Below, in pieces: positions 36,391-47,025 of a DNA stretch of 64,000 bases. How positions within the stretch are numbered: position 1 is the stretch's first letter; every line of letters starts with the position of its first letter. The stretch comes from Paguma larvata (lineage: Eukaryota > Chordata > Mammalia > Carnivora > Viverridae), in NCBI GenBank assembly GCA_030068075.1, contig CM057841.1:6519565-6583564 (forward strand), read 5' to 3'. The notes beneath the pieces were generated by a model. It was not told the DNA's origin. It saw only the letters and a program-made list of their open reading frames with translations, and made no database searches. The translations under genes and the position numbers were made by a program.

Positions 36391-37020
36391 CACTCCCACA
36401 CAGCTGGCGGGATGGAAAACGACAGAGACAGCTACCGTAGAAAACAGCCTGACAATATCCCAAAGGGTTAGACATGGAGCTAGCACAAGACACGGCAATT
36501 CAACTCCTAAACGTCTATCCAGGAGAAATGGAAACTGGTATTTAAGCAAAAACTTGCACACAAATGTTCACTTCAGCATTTTTTATAACAGCCGTAAGGT
36601 AGTAATAACCCAAATGCCCATCACCTGATGAATGGATAACCAAGATGTGGTCTATCCATACGAGGAAATATTACTCAGCAATAGAATGGAATGAAATACT
36701 AATACGCGATTGGCCTCATAAAACAGGAAGCGCTGTGAAAGAAGCCACACACAAAAAGACCATAGCGTATAGTTCCATTTATGTGAAAAATCAGAATAGG
36801 AAAATCCAGAGACAAAGAGTGTACTGGTGATTGCCAGGGGCCGAGGGAAGGAAGTATGGGGAGTAACTCCTTAATGAACATGCGATTTCATTTTGGGGTG
36901 CTGAAAATGTTCAGGAATGAGACAATGGTGATGGCTGACAATGTAATAGATATATTAAAAACGAAAAATTATACTAAAACCTAAACTGAACATATGAACT
37001 ATACCTCGAAAAACAAAAGA
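36390..37020 (+). mobile_element. L1 3' end (ORF2 C-terminus and 3' UTR)
   Basis: Plus-strand text encodes a decayed L1 ORF2 C-terminus around 36645-36700 (IHTRKYYSAIEWNE) followed by 3'-UTR-like sequence ('GTGATTGCCAGGGGCCGAGG', 'CTGAAAATGTTCAGGAATGA'). Confidence 0.8.
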
Positions 37021-38364
37021 GCACATGGAATGTACCCGTGGCACAAATACTGCGGCCTTTGGTGTGCCCAGTCGTCTGCCTGGGTGAGCCCACTCTGCCC
37101 AATCTAGGAAGTCATCTGAGCTCGGGCCATGGGCACAGAAATGCATGGGGTGGAGGTACACGTTTCTGTGTTTTAAACAATACTTTTGTAATGAGAGAAA
37201 CGAGGCCTTCGAAACTCCTAGGTAAAAATAGAATATGAACGTCTCCCACCTGGCCAAGCTGACTGCACACCAAGCAGAGTTTTCACATCAGAGGCTTAAC
37301 CTCTGCATTCTCCCCAGCCCACCCTTTTCTTCAACCAAGGGTCTCTTAATACACTCATCTCAAGAAAACTCTTGATGAGAAGCTAGACTCACCTGCCTAC
37401 ATGATGGGCCACAAGCTGGGGCACAGGGTGATGCTTTATGATGTCTCAAGCCCCAAACCACTGCCAGCACTGATTTACAGATGGAAGCCGGCACTTGGCA
37501 AGCGCGGGACACAGGGCGTACCCCGCTCTGTCTGACCATGGAGCCTTCCCTCCACGCCCAGTTTAGCCACTGGCTCCCACCACCATCCACAGCATTCAGC
37601 TTCTGTCTCTCCCGAGCATGGGCTTTGCCCTCTGGTGGGTGACTGCCAGTCAGAGCGAGCTGTGCAAAGCAGGCCCATCCCACCCACCTCCCCAGCCTCC
37701 CCTGTAACCCCTCAGCCTCCACCTCTAGGCACCGAAGGTTCTGCAGACTTCCTTGCTCAGCCTCCCAAAGATCAGGCTGACCTTGCAGGGGGCCAACTAC
37801 AGAACTGTGGGAGAAGCCATGAGCAGGGATGTGGGGACTATCGCTCCTTTCCTCCTCACACAACTGTCACTCCAGGGCTAACAGGAGTGTCGTGCAGCAG
37901 GAGGGAATGCACCCAGGTTTCTGTGTATCATCCCTGGGAGGAACCAGGGCTTCCACAACTGTACATCCCAGAAGCCCCATAGCCGGGATCCAGGTTCCTA
38001 GGACAGGACACCAGGTCACTGCACTCCAGGCGTGAAGGACAGGGAGTGGGACCTGGGTGGCTGCCATGCCTCTGCCCCATGGCTTCCAGGAAATGGTGCC
38101 CCTGCAGGGTCATGGCTGCTGGCCTCATATCTGGTTTGCACAATAGCTGGCAGCCAGAGCAGGTCCCCAGGCCAGCATCCTCCAAGACCTCATGGAACCG
38201 CAGGGACCCAGAGGCCAAGGACCCACCAGAGTGGGAGAACACATGTAGGACGGCCTGGCCAACCTGAGACAGCCAGTCTCCTGGAATCGGTGGACAGGCT
38301 GAAGGATAGGTGGTCTGGAGTGTGACGTCACCAGGACTGGACGGATGCCACTGAAGAAAGCTGT
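37021..38364. other. Spacer, no gene recognised
   Basis: The sequence is moderately GC-rich with long open frames on both strands but no recognisable protein family or splice pattern. Confidence 0.4.
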
Positions 38365-38765
38365 GGTGGACTGAATGGTCCCCCCACCCCAAAAACATAC
38401 CATACTCTAACCTCCACAACCTGTGAAAGTGACTTTAGCTGGGAAAGGATTTTGGCAGATGCAGACAAGAACCTTGAGAGACACGCCCTGAAATCCCTGG
38501 GTGGGCCCTAAATCCAATAACAAGAATCCTTATAAGAGAGAGACAGAGAGAAGAGGAGGCCAAGATTGAGCCTTAGAGCCAAGAGCCAAGTTACCACTGG
38601 AACCACCAGCAGCAACCAGGACAGTTGCATGGGATGGTGTCTGCCTCAGTTTTCAGAGTGGAGCCCTGCTGACATCTCTATTGCAGACTTCTGGCCTCCA
38701 AAACTGAGAATGATTCCTCTTGTTTTAAGCTACCTAGTTGGTAATAATTTATTATAATAGCCCCA
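38365..38765 (+). repeat. Old mammalian interspersed repeat (MaLR-like, tentative)
   Basis: The text 'GGACTGAATGGTCCCCCCAC' and 'GACTTCTGGCCTCCAAAACT' follows the same dispersed repeat as at 12555-12935. Confidence 0.55.
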
Positions 38766-39719
38766 GAATATTAATAGAGACTGGCCCAGCACCCTTCATA
38801 GGATGACTGTGTTATGTTGGGGGCACTCCTGATCCCTGGTGATACAGAGGGTCGGGTAAGACTGGGTGGTCCCAGGAAAAGGGAGCAGCTCCCAGCCCGC
38901 AGAAAGGGACCCTGAACGCACGGGATGTGGGGACCAAGGGTCACCCATTAGACACGTGCCCAGAGCATCTCCAGAAGGGTCCCCAGACACCCTGCTCCCA
39001 TAGGTGGCTTCCTCTGCCCATCTACGGCGACAGAAACCTGCCTCCCAGCACCAGACACCGCAGGTGGAAGCTGCAGACCAGGGAAGGGTCACCCTGCCTC
39101 TCTTGCCCTGCTCCCAGCCTGCACCTTTAAACTCCCCAACCTGTACCCGGATGACCTTCTTTCCAGTCATGAGCCTGAGAACTGAGGCTGAGCACAGCAA
39201 CGGTTCCTGGGAGCCTGTCCCTAACCCTCCACTGCAGATGTCCCAAATGTTCTGACAGCGACCTCCCACCTGCCCTGGGTGAGCATGCCCTGGACGGTGT
39301 GCCCCGAGTGTGGGCAAAACTCCGATCTGGGCCTGTCCTCCCCACGCTGCCTCTGTCCTCGTGGGCCAGGTCCTCGAGGATGCACAAGCTTCAGCACACT
39401 CAGGACATCTACCAAGTCCGGGTCGGTGGATGCAGCGGAGCCAACCGGGAAATCCTTACAGGGCATGAATGAATGCGGACAAAATTAAAATTAGTGACGT
39501 GAAGAATAACAATCGCGGGGCATCTCCAGGGCATGGGAAAGAGTGGCTTCTTAGGTCTCTTTGAGGAAAGGACACTCAACTGGGCCTGAAAGTGGTAGAG
39601 GAGCCGCTGTGTCTGGGGACAAGTAAAGAGAATCCGCAAGTGCAGAGGCCGGGAGGCCAGACCAGAGGCGGTCGCGAGGGAGGGTCTGCCAAGGGGAGGA
39701 TATGGGCTAGATTTTGAGA

Positions 39720-40270
39720 GTCGTGGCGACGGGTCCTGAGCCTGGTGTCTTCCCTGGTGGGCATCGTCTCCACACTCGAGACTGGGTGCGCGGCAGCCAG
39801 AACTAGGGCCGACAGACCGCGCGGAACTGAAGGCCGCACGTGCAGTGGCCAGCACGGACTCTGCGCTAACGGACCGGAAACGGGCCCGCGCGTCAGGTGG
39901 GAGAGGCAGCTGGGGGCGCCGGCCGTGCTGTGCCGCCGGAGGAGCCCGCCTGGCAAGGTGGGGTCGCGGGTACAGGCGCAACGACACTTACTCGCTGGGG
40001 GGCAAGCAGCACGGGTGCCCTGGTCCCCGCCCCTCACACAGCGCGGAGCCTTCTTGCCTCCTCCTTCGGTCCGCCGCGGCCCTGAGGAAGAAGAGCCTGT
40101 GCCAGAGAGCGGGAGCCCTCGCGGGGGCTGTAGGGAAACGTAGTCCAGCCGCGCCCGGCTGTCCAATCCCAGGACGCCCAGCTGTCATGTCAACCGCGGC
40201 CTTCCACACCCAACAGGCGAGGCGTGAGGTTGCATGGTCGCCCAGGAGACGGCGTCCCAAACCAACTGGA
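39720..40270. promoter_or_regulatory. CpG island without an attached gene
   Basis: Dense CpG and high GC stand out from the flanks. It contains a ZNF143-like GGGAAACGTAGTCC (about 40133-40146), a CCAAT box (GTCCAATCCC, about 40160) and an RFX/X-box-like GTCGCCCAGGAGAC (about 40235-40249). This is the build of a housekeeping or ZNF promoter. No coding exon that I recognise lies within several kb on either side apart from the A1BG copies, which have their own TATA-type promoters. It may be the relic promoter of a lost ZNF497-like gene or drive a non-coding transcript. Confidence 0.55.
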
Positions 40271-40299
40271 GCAGCCCTGCCTGCCCCTGCGAAGAGGGT

Positions 40300-42104
40300 G
40301 TGACTGCTTCCAGTCAGACTTCTGGGAGTTCCGGACCCAGAAGTCCTTGCTAGGGGAGGAAGAGTTGGGGGTGGAGACGTGTGGGTAGCTCTGAAAAGTC
40401 TGGGTGAGCGAGCTATTCCCTACAGCGCTGAAAGGGCTGCAACCTCTGGGTTGGGGCTCAGCATGTGTGTCAAGCTGCACCTTTGCTTCTAATATGTGCC
40501 CCGTTTGAGAACCACGACTCCCCCAGCTGCAAAGGTGAGGCAAAGCCCGCTTGTTCAGGATGAGCTGCTCAGGCCTCCCCACCCATTTCTGTCCCACTCC
40601 CTTTCTTGATGCTCTGCCTCAGGGTCTGTCTCCCAGTCCAGAGACAAAGTCAGGGCTCGGTTTGGAGTCCTGAGTGGTCGGTCTTTACCGTGCTGAAGGC
40701 GAGGGATGCGAGGGTCGCTGAAGAGCACTCGGGGGGCCGCCGCCCATGTGCCTACCCTGGGAGCGCACCTAGTTGTGCCGCACATGACGGAGTGCAACAG
40801 CTGGCTATGTGGGTGCCCCATGAGCGAGCAGTTTCCGCCAATGGCCAGAGGCCCCGTGCGCTCCCTGGGGCTTCTCACTGCCTGGTCCTCTGGAGCTCCA
40901 TGAGGATTACCAAAATTGGCACTTCTCGTGCCTGTGGGTGCACTGCTGTTGAAGGAGCTTCAAGCTTTGCAAAAACCGGAGTTCCTGCTCTGGCTCCACA
41001 GAAAGGGCCTCTCCTTGGAGCGAATTACCTGGTGTCTGCCCACCACACAAACAGCCTCATTGCTGTCGAGACAGGCATGAGTCGGCCTGCAGGGGTGGGG
41101 GCGCCAATTGAAGCTGGGTACCGGTGCTGGGGTGTGTCTAGATGGGGGCTGGCTACAAGGTCTCAGCAGGTGTGCATGGGCTCCCTGCTTGTACAGAAGC
41201 CTGTTGCCTAAGTGGACCGCCCCACACCCCAGGGCTGATGCTGGGAGCAGCAGCAGGAAAGCACCTCACTAACACGCACTGGTCACATACAGGGGGCTTC
41301 AGGAGTGAGAACCCTGGTCATGCGGGTTACTGGAGAGAAGTAGGAGTCCCACGGGAGGAAGCTACCTCCCTCAAATTGTCAGGGCACTGGACTGGGGCTC
41401 ATGTCAAAGCCACAGCACTGGGAGCCTGCGTCCTAGGAAAGCTGTCCGGCCACCTGCCAACCCCCTTTACACAGGCCACTCACCTGAGAGGGGGGATAGC
41501 CCATCTCTGTCCTCTGCCGGGAGTCTTGGCTCCACCTTGGGTCTCTCCTAATGGCCCAGTGCAGGCACTGGAAATCAGTCTCAGGGACTCTTCCCTGCTC
41601 AGCATCCTGGGCTGGAGCCTACATCCTGGGGCTGGCCTTCAATTCAGAATCCTCGCTGGAAGAGCTGAAGAGAATTGGAGAGGCTGGCAGTTCCCAGGAG
41701 GGGAAAAGGGTGCCAGACCGCATGAAAGCAAACCCCAGCAGCCGAGGAATCTGGATAGCTTGGCCAGATTTCCTCAAGAGTCTTGAAAGCTGTTAAAAGG
41801 TGAGAGACCTAAAGAAAGGAATTTCAGCAGAAGCTGAAGGCAGCCAGCTCAGTGGGTAAAGTGGTGCTGGGGGGGGGTCACCTCGTCTCTCTAGGCCTGG
41901 TTCCTCCCCTACCCTGTCTTCTGTCACCTGACCACTGAGCCCCTGCTGGTTTTGCCTCCCTCTGACTCATCCTCATCACCAGCTACCCTGTACAGGCTTC
42001 CACACTATCGTTCAGGCAAGTCGCACCCAACTCTAGCTGTTTGGTGGCTGTACCGGCCCCATGATGGGAATTGCTGCTGACCAGGGTTTAGGGTCTAAGG
42101 CAGG
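40300..42104. other. Spacer, no gene recognised
   Basis: Open frames of about 200 codons at 40606-41211 and 41142-41786 overlap each other in different frames and lack any domain signature. I do not call them genes. Confidence 0.45.
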
Positions 42105-42775
42105 TGAGCGGTAGACAGAAAAATGGACCCCAAAGATGTCCACAGCCTAATCCCCACTGCCTGTGAATATGTTACCTCATACAGTAAAAGGGACTTTGCA
42201 GACATGATTGAAAATCATGAGACACGAGGGGCACCTGGGTGGTTCAGTTGGTTGAGTGTCCATCTCTTGATTTCAGCTCCGCTTGGGATCTCATGGTTCG
42301 TGGGGTCAAGCCCCAGGGCGGGCTCTGCACTGCAGAGCCTGTATGGGAGTCTCTCTTTCTCTCTCTCTCTCTCTGCCCTAGCCCCACTCATGTGGTCTAT
42401 CTTCCAAAAAATTGGGTAAATATATTTTTTAAAAATCACGAGATAGGAAGATTATCATAGATTATTCAGGTGGGCGCAATATAATCACAGGAGTCCTTAT
42501 AGGAGGGAAGCTAGACACAGTATGGGAAGCAGATGTGATGACAGAAGCAGAGTTCAGAGTAATGTGGTCACAAGACAAGGAACGTGAGCAACGTCCAGAA
42601 TCTGGAGAAGGGAGAATCCAGATTCTCCCCCCTGGAGCCTCCAGAAGGAATGCAGCCATGCCAGCACCTTGATTTCAGCTCCTAAGTCTCACTATGGCGT
42701 CAGAACTGTAAGATAATAAATATGTATTTTCTTAAACCCCTAAGTCTGTGGTAATTTGTTACAGCAGCAAAGAAA
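42105..42775 (+). repeat. Old interspersed repeat interrupted by a SINE
   Basis: The two halves ('GACCCCAAAGATGTCCACAG' before, 'GGTAATTTGTTACAGCAGCA' after) belong to the same repeat as 9955-10393. The SINE at 42228-42435 splits it, with near-perfect duplications (AAAATCATGAGA, AAAATCACGAGA). Confidence 0.65.
42228..42435 (+). mobile_element. Carnivore SINE
   Basis: Head GGGGCACCTGGGTGGTTCAG, body, CT tract and A/T-rich tail, inserted into an older repeat. Confidence 0.92.
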
Positions 42776-44120
42776 GGAACAGTCTCCCTAGACTAGGAGA
42801 TCATTGACAATTTCCAACTCTGGCCTGTCCCCTCTTGTCAGAGTGATGGCAAGCCCAGAGCCTTGGTCTTCAACACCATTAAGCACAACTTAATCACATT
42901 AGTGTATGCAGGTATTTACGCATGGAATTCCCTTTTTTCCAGCTGGTTTTACATGTTTGGTTGATGCTGTCGAGTTTCCCTATCAAAAAAAGAATCTAAG
43001 CAGAAACAAGAACATGGATGTAAATCGGTGGTCCTCAACCCGGTGAATTTTACCCCCTGGGGAATACTTGGAAATGCTGGAGACAAAATTTTTGGTTGTC
43101 ACAAGTGGGGCTGGGGATGCTACCTACACACAGCAGTTGGAAGCCAGGGATCCTGCCTAACATCCCAAATAGGACAGCCCCACTCCCACCCCTTGACAAA
43201 AATGTCAGCAGGGCTGAGGGGAAGAAACCCTAGTGTAAGGCCAGGTCATTTGGGGAAAATGGGACTAGGCTTGGAGTGAAGTGAAAAAAGCTAGACATGA
43301 AAGGTCATGTATCCTATTATTCCATTTCTATAAAACAACCAGATCCATACAGAAAGCCGACTTCACAGTCTACTCTGGATCCCATTTTTGCCAGTACAAC
43401 ATATCAATGACCCCTGTCCTAACACCTGGGCTGAGTATGTACTGCTGAGTAACAAAACACCCCAATACCATTTTATGATGTTGTATGTGGAGATCAAGAT
43501 TTGGCAAAGCTCTATACTAACTAGAGCCTCAAACGGGGTAGCTCCCAAGCTGGAAATGGCTGGGGCAGCTCCTGGAGCCTGGCACACAGCACAGTCCCAT
43601 AAATGTCTGATGAAGGGACCACCCATGATAAATGAGTTAAAAGCGGCCACAATTATCTGAGTGCCCCTTACGTACCACCTGGCCCCGTGTTAAGAGTACT
43701 ACACGGATTGACTCATTTAACCCTCACGCCACATCTAGGAAGGCAGCGGCATCTCGTCCATTGTACACATGGAGAAATCGGGGCTCAGAAAGAGGAAGCC
43801 GGATGTGGACCAAATTCTTAGTCTTCGTGTCTTCAGGAATCTGCAAATTTTAGAGCCCAGAGTCACTGCGGCTTTAAATGCAGAGCCAGAGCCATCCGGA
43901 AATAGATGGCGCCTGCAACCCTCTCGTGAAGCGGTTGCTCAGGTTATTCACAACTTTACCGAAGTGGGAACTGAGGCCCAGTCACGAAAGTCACGCATTT
44001 CAGGCTGAACCCACGCTGCCGTTTTTGAAGGCACCGTCCAAGACTCTCTCAAGTGCTCCACTTAGTCCTAACCCTTCAATCGCCTGCCCGCCTCAAAAGC
44101 AATGCCCCCCACAACCACCC
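42776..44120. other. Spacer; MIR near 43675-43790
   Basis: The text 'GACTCATTTAACCCTCACGC' matches a MIR. No gene is recognised. Confidence 0.45.
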
Positions 44121-44129
44121 CCAGCCCCC

Positions 44130-44880
44130 ATCACGGACGGGCTGATGCAGAGGACACAGAGCCCAGGCGATGAGCGCCTCCGCGGAAGTAGGCATTACGC
44201 GGGTGCCCTCGCTGGCGTTCTCAGCGCCCTGGACTGGACCCCAGGTTCGGACACAGCAGGTGGACCAGGCCGCTCGTGCCTTCTAGGCCACGGCCAATCG
44301 CGCCCGCCAGAGTCAGACCCGTAGCTTTGCCGCCCCGAAAGCAACAAATCGACCCTTCCGAGACCCTACCGGGACCTGAAGTGCAGGAAGCCCAGACGCT
44401 CGTCCCCCAGGGGCGCCGAGTGGGCAACTCAGGGCGCCCAAAAAACTGCCATCTCGTTCTAAGCGGCCGGCAGAGGTCGCCGGCACAGCGCCTTCTTCTA
44501 GGCTGAATTCGGGCCTGAAAGACCCGGGCGGAAAGACCAGAAGGCCCAACGCGGGGGCTTGAGGGAATGTAGTTCCGCCCGCGGCGAGGGCCGCACTCTC
44601 AGCCGGGTCTTTCTTCAGTCGGGTCCTTCTTCGGTGGAGAATGGGGCTGGAGAGGAATGCGCGGTCCCTTGAGGCTAGGACTGATCCAAAAGGTTCCCCA
44701 GGAATCGCCGAACGTACCCGTCCACTCGGCCTTTAAAAGAGGGCGGGGTGAAAACTTCAGTTTCCGGGTAAAGGTGGAGCCTTCTAGCGGTTCATGGTTG
44801 CCTTGGAGACGCCTGATGTCCTTCCGTCGTCCAATCATAGCTGGTGATCTGTTCTTCCCAGGAGAAGGCCAGGCCCAGGC
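44130..44880. promoter_or_regulatory. Second CpG island without an attached gene
   Basis: High CpG density with a ZNF143-like GGGAATGTAGTTCC (about 44562-44575), CCAAT boxes (GGCCAATCGC near 44290, GTCCAATCAT near 44829) and an RFX/X-box-like GGTTGCCTTGGAGAC (about 44795-44810). The site composition parallels the island at 40 kb. I recognise no adjacent coding exon. Confidence 0.55.
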
Positions 44881-45347
44881 GGGGTCCCCGCTGTCAGTGT
44901 GTTTCTGACTGGAGAGGGCCTCATCGCCACCAAAATGTTTGGGCCCCGTGCTTGCACACATTCCACCCCCTCTCCCCCCCCATTCCCGATGCCCCATGCT
45001 CCCGATTCCATTACCTATGACTTCCAATTTCTCGACTCCAGTTCTGCCATATTCTGTTGCCTGGTTCTCCCAAATTCATGCGTGAATTTCCCTATATTGG
45101 TCCCTAGTTGTTCTTCATTTCTGTCTCTGGGTAACCCCTCAAATCCAGGTCCCTGTTTCTCCTCTAGTTAAAAGGCCTCGAATTCCCCCTGCTCAGGTTC
45201 AGGTCCCCAATTCTCCCCCATTTGTGCCTGGCGCCCCCAAATTGCAGCCACCAGGAATCTGTGTCTGTGAGACTGTTCTGAACTCATACATCAGGTCTCC
45301 AAAATTTGTGATCCTGCACATAATAATGAAAAAATCTCCAATTTTAA

Positions 45348-45706
45348 TGTAGATGGGTGAAAGGGCCGACTGGGACTGACTCCATTTTGTTCTGTGGCCT
45401 ATACCTTGAATACTCAACGCCTGCGCAGAAGCTTGCAACCCCCAACGTCCTGGTTCAAAAGACCTACTCCCAGTAACCTATGTAACAGGACTCTGACCTT
45501 TCTACAGCCAATTGGCTAGGGTCACGACCACCACCCCTCCCACAACCCCTAGACCCCTATAAAACTTTTGAGCCTTGGGCCACGTACTCTCTCTCCCCTC
45601 TCCGCTGCTTGGGTGCAGGTAGGAGATTGAGCCCGAGCTAGCTCTTTGTTTTACATCGGACTCGGCTCCCTGGTGGTCTTTGGGATCACGAATTCTGGGC
45701 ATAACA
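45348..45706 (+). mobile_element. Solo retroviral LTR (gamma/ERV1-like)
   Basis: A 359-bp element starts TG and ends CA (GGGCATAACA). It carries a CCAAT box (near 45508) and a TATA box (CCTATAAAAC, near 45555). It is related to the solo LTR at 62693-63047 but lacks that copy's AATAAA, which lies in a short deleted segment. No viral internal sequence follows; the right flank is the LTR-like repeat b. No matching target duplication is visible. Confidence 0.75.
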
Positions 45707-46350
45707 GAGGGCCCTACTCCAAGGCTCCCAGAGAAGCTATACTTTAACATTCACCAAGGTCAAAACCTCAAATCATGGGCTCTATTTCTGCCCTTGAGCC
45801 TACATTGTATGTCTGCATCATTAATAAAATAACCCAGAAGAAGCATTACAAACCTAAAGATAAGAAAAATAGGGCCGCCTGGGTGGCTCAGTGGTGTAGC
45901 AGCCGACTTCAGCTCAGGTCATGATCTCGAGATATGTGAGTTCGAGCCCCAAGTCGGGCTCTGTGCTGACAGCTCGGGCCTTTGGCCTGCTTCAGATTCT
46001 GCGTAACCCTCTCTCTCTGCCCTTCCCCTGCTCTCACTCTGTCTCTATGTCTCTCAAAAATGAATAAAAACGTTAAAAAAATAAAGAAAAAAAAGAAAAG
46101 CAAACACACAAAAAACTTTCCCAGTTCCCATAAAATTCAAGTCATACAGATCTCTACATCTTTAAAAACATAAATTAAAGTCTGTAACTTTCTGGATGTT
46201 TCTCATCATGGTTTAGTACCTAGGTAAAAACATGTATAATCCTGCACCAAAGCTTCCTTCCCCAGCCCACTCTCTCTGTGAAGACTATATACCCCCAGAA
46301 CCTGTCCTAACTTGGGCTTGGAAAAAACTCTTTTCTCTTTAAAAATTTTA
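45707..46350 (+). repeat. LTR-like repeat, diverged copy b, with SINE
   Basis: The order of motifs follows copies a and c ('GGGCCCTACTCCAAGGCTCC', 'GTCTGTAACTTTCTGG', 'TCTGTGAAGACTATATACCC'), with more differences. A SINE (45872-46095) interrupts it. It ends about 200 bp left of the copy 2 duplication boundary. Confidence 0.6.
45872..46095 (+). mobile_element. Carnivore SINE
   Basis: Head GGGCCGCCTGGGTGGCTCAG, body, CT tract and long A-rich tail. Confidence 0.92.
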
Positions 46351-46882
46351 AAGAGTTTTCTTCATTTTGTGTCAACACACCCACTAATTCTGGATATTTG
46401 TATCTCCAACGTGTGTTTCTGGGTTTCACCTTAATGGAATTCCCTGAGACCCCTATGAAGACCCTGCTCCCAGGTTCTCAAATCCAATGCAGTATCTTCT
46501 CTCTTCTATTTTGTATTCCCAGGTGCCCCAAGTGAGGGGACAGGACTGGATCTGATCCTCTAGCAGCCTCCCAGTGTGGGGACCAATTGGGTCAACGCGG
46601 AGTTGAGTATATCTGGAGCCTCAAGCTACCGACCCAGACCTGCTGGGGCCAGGCAGAGGGGCCTGGGAAGTAGGAGGCAGCTTGATGGAAGAAAGCAAAA
46701 AGGGACCTTGAAAAATAGGGACCCAGTTGCCAATCCTTGGTCCCTTTATCCTCAGGATCCAACCCAGAGCCCTTCCACCTTCAGGACACAAGATCCCAGC
46801 CCACTTCCCTCAGCCCTGGGAGTCCAGCCCCCTGTACCAGGACTACATTAGCCAAGGACACCTTTTAAAGTCTCTCTTCACA

Positions 46883-46888
46883 TTTATT
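46883..46888 (-). terminator. A1BG copy 2 poly(A) signal
   Basis: AATAAA on the minus strand, about 140 bp beyond the stop codon, at the same relative position as in copy 1. Confidence 0.75.
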
Positions 46889-47025
46889 GATTCCCAGGAG
46901 GAATGAGGGACAGTCCTCCAGCACCCCAGGGGGAGTCCGGCCTCCAGCTGCAGCTGAGGGATCAGCGCCAGGTGGGAGAAAGTACTTGCCAAGGATGCCA
47001 CCAGCAGCCTGGGTCTACAGCTGGA

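Noticed and set aside
39290..39340. CPECG motif suggesting a zinc finger in the spacer
   Set aside because: No finger spacing, histidines or linker follow; a single CPECG can occur by chance.
40606..41786. Two open frames of about 200 codons
   Set aside because: They overlap in different frames, show no domains and no splice-consistent neighbours.
34573..46556. Possibility that the spacer is duplicated to the right of unit 2
   Set aside because: I could not find matching sequence at 52.3-64 kb, beyond shared dispersed repeats.
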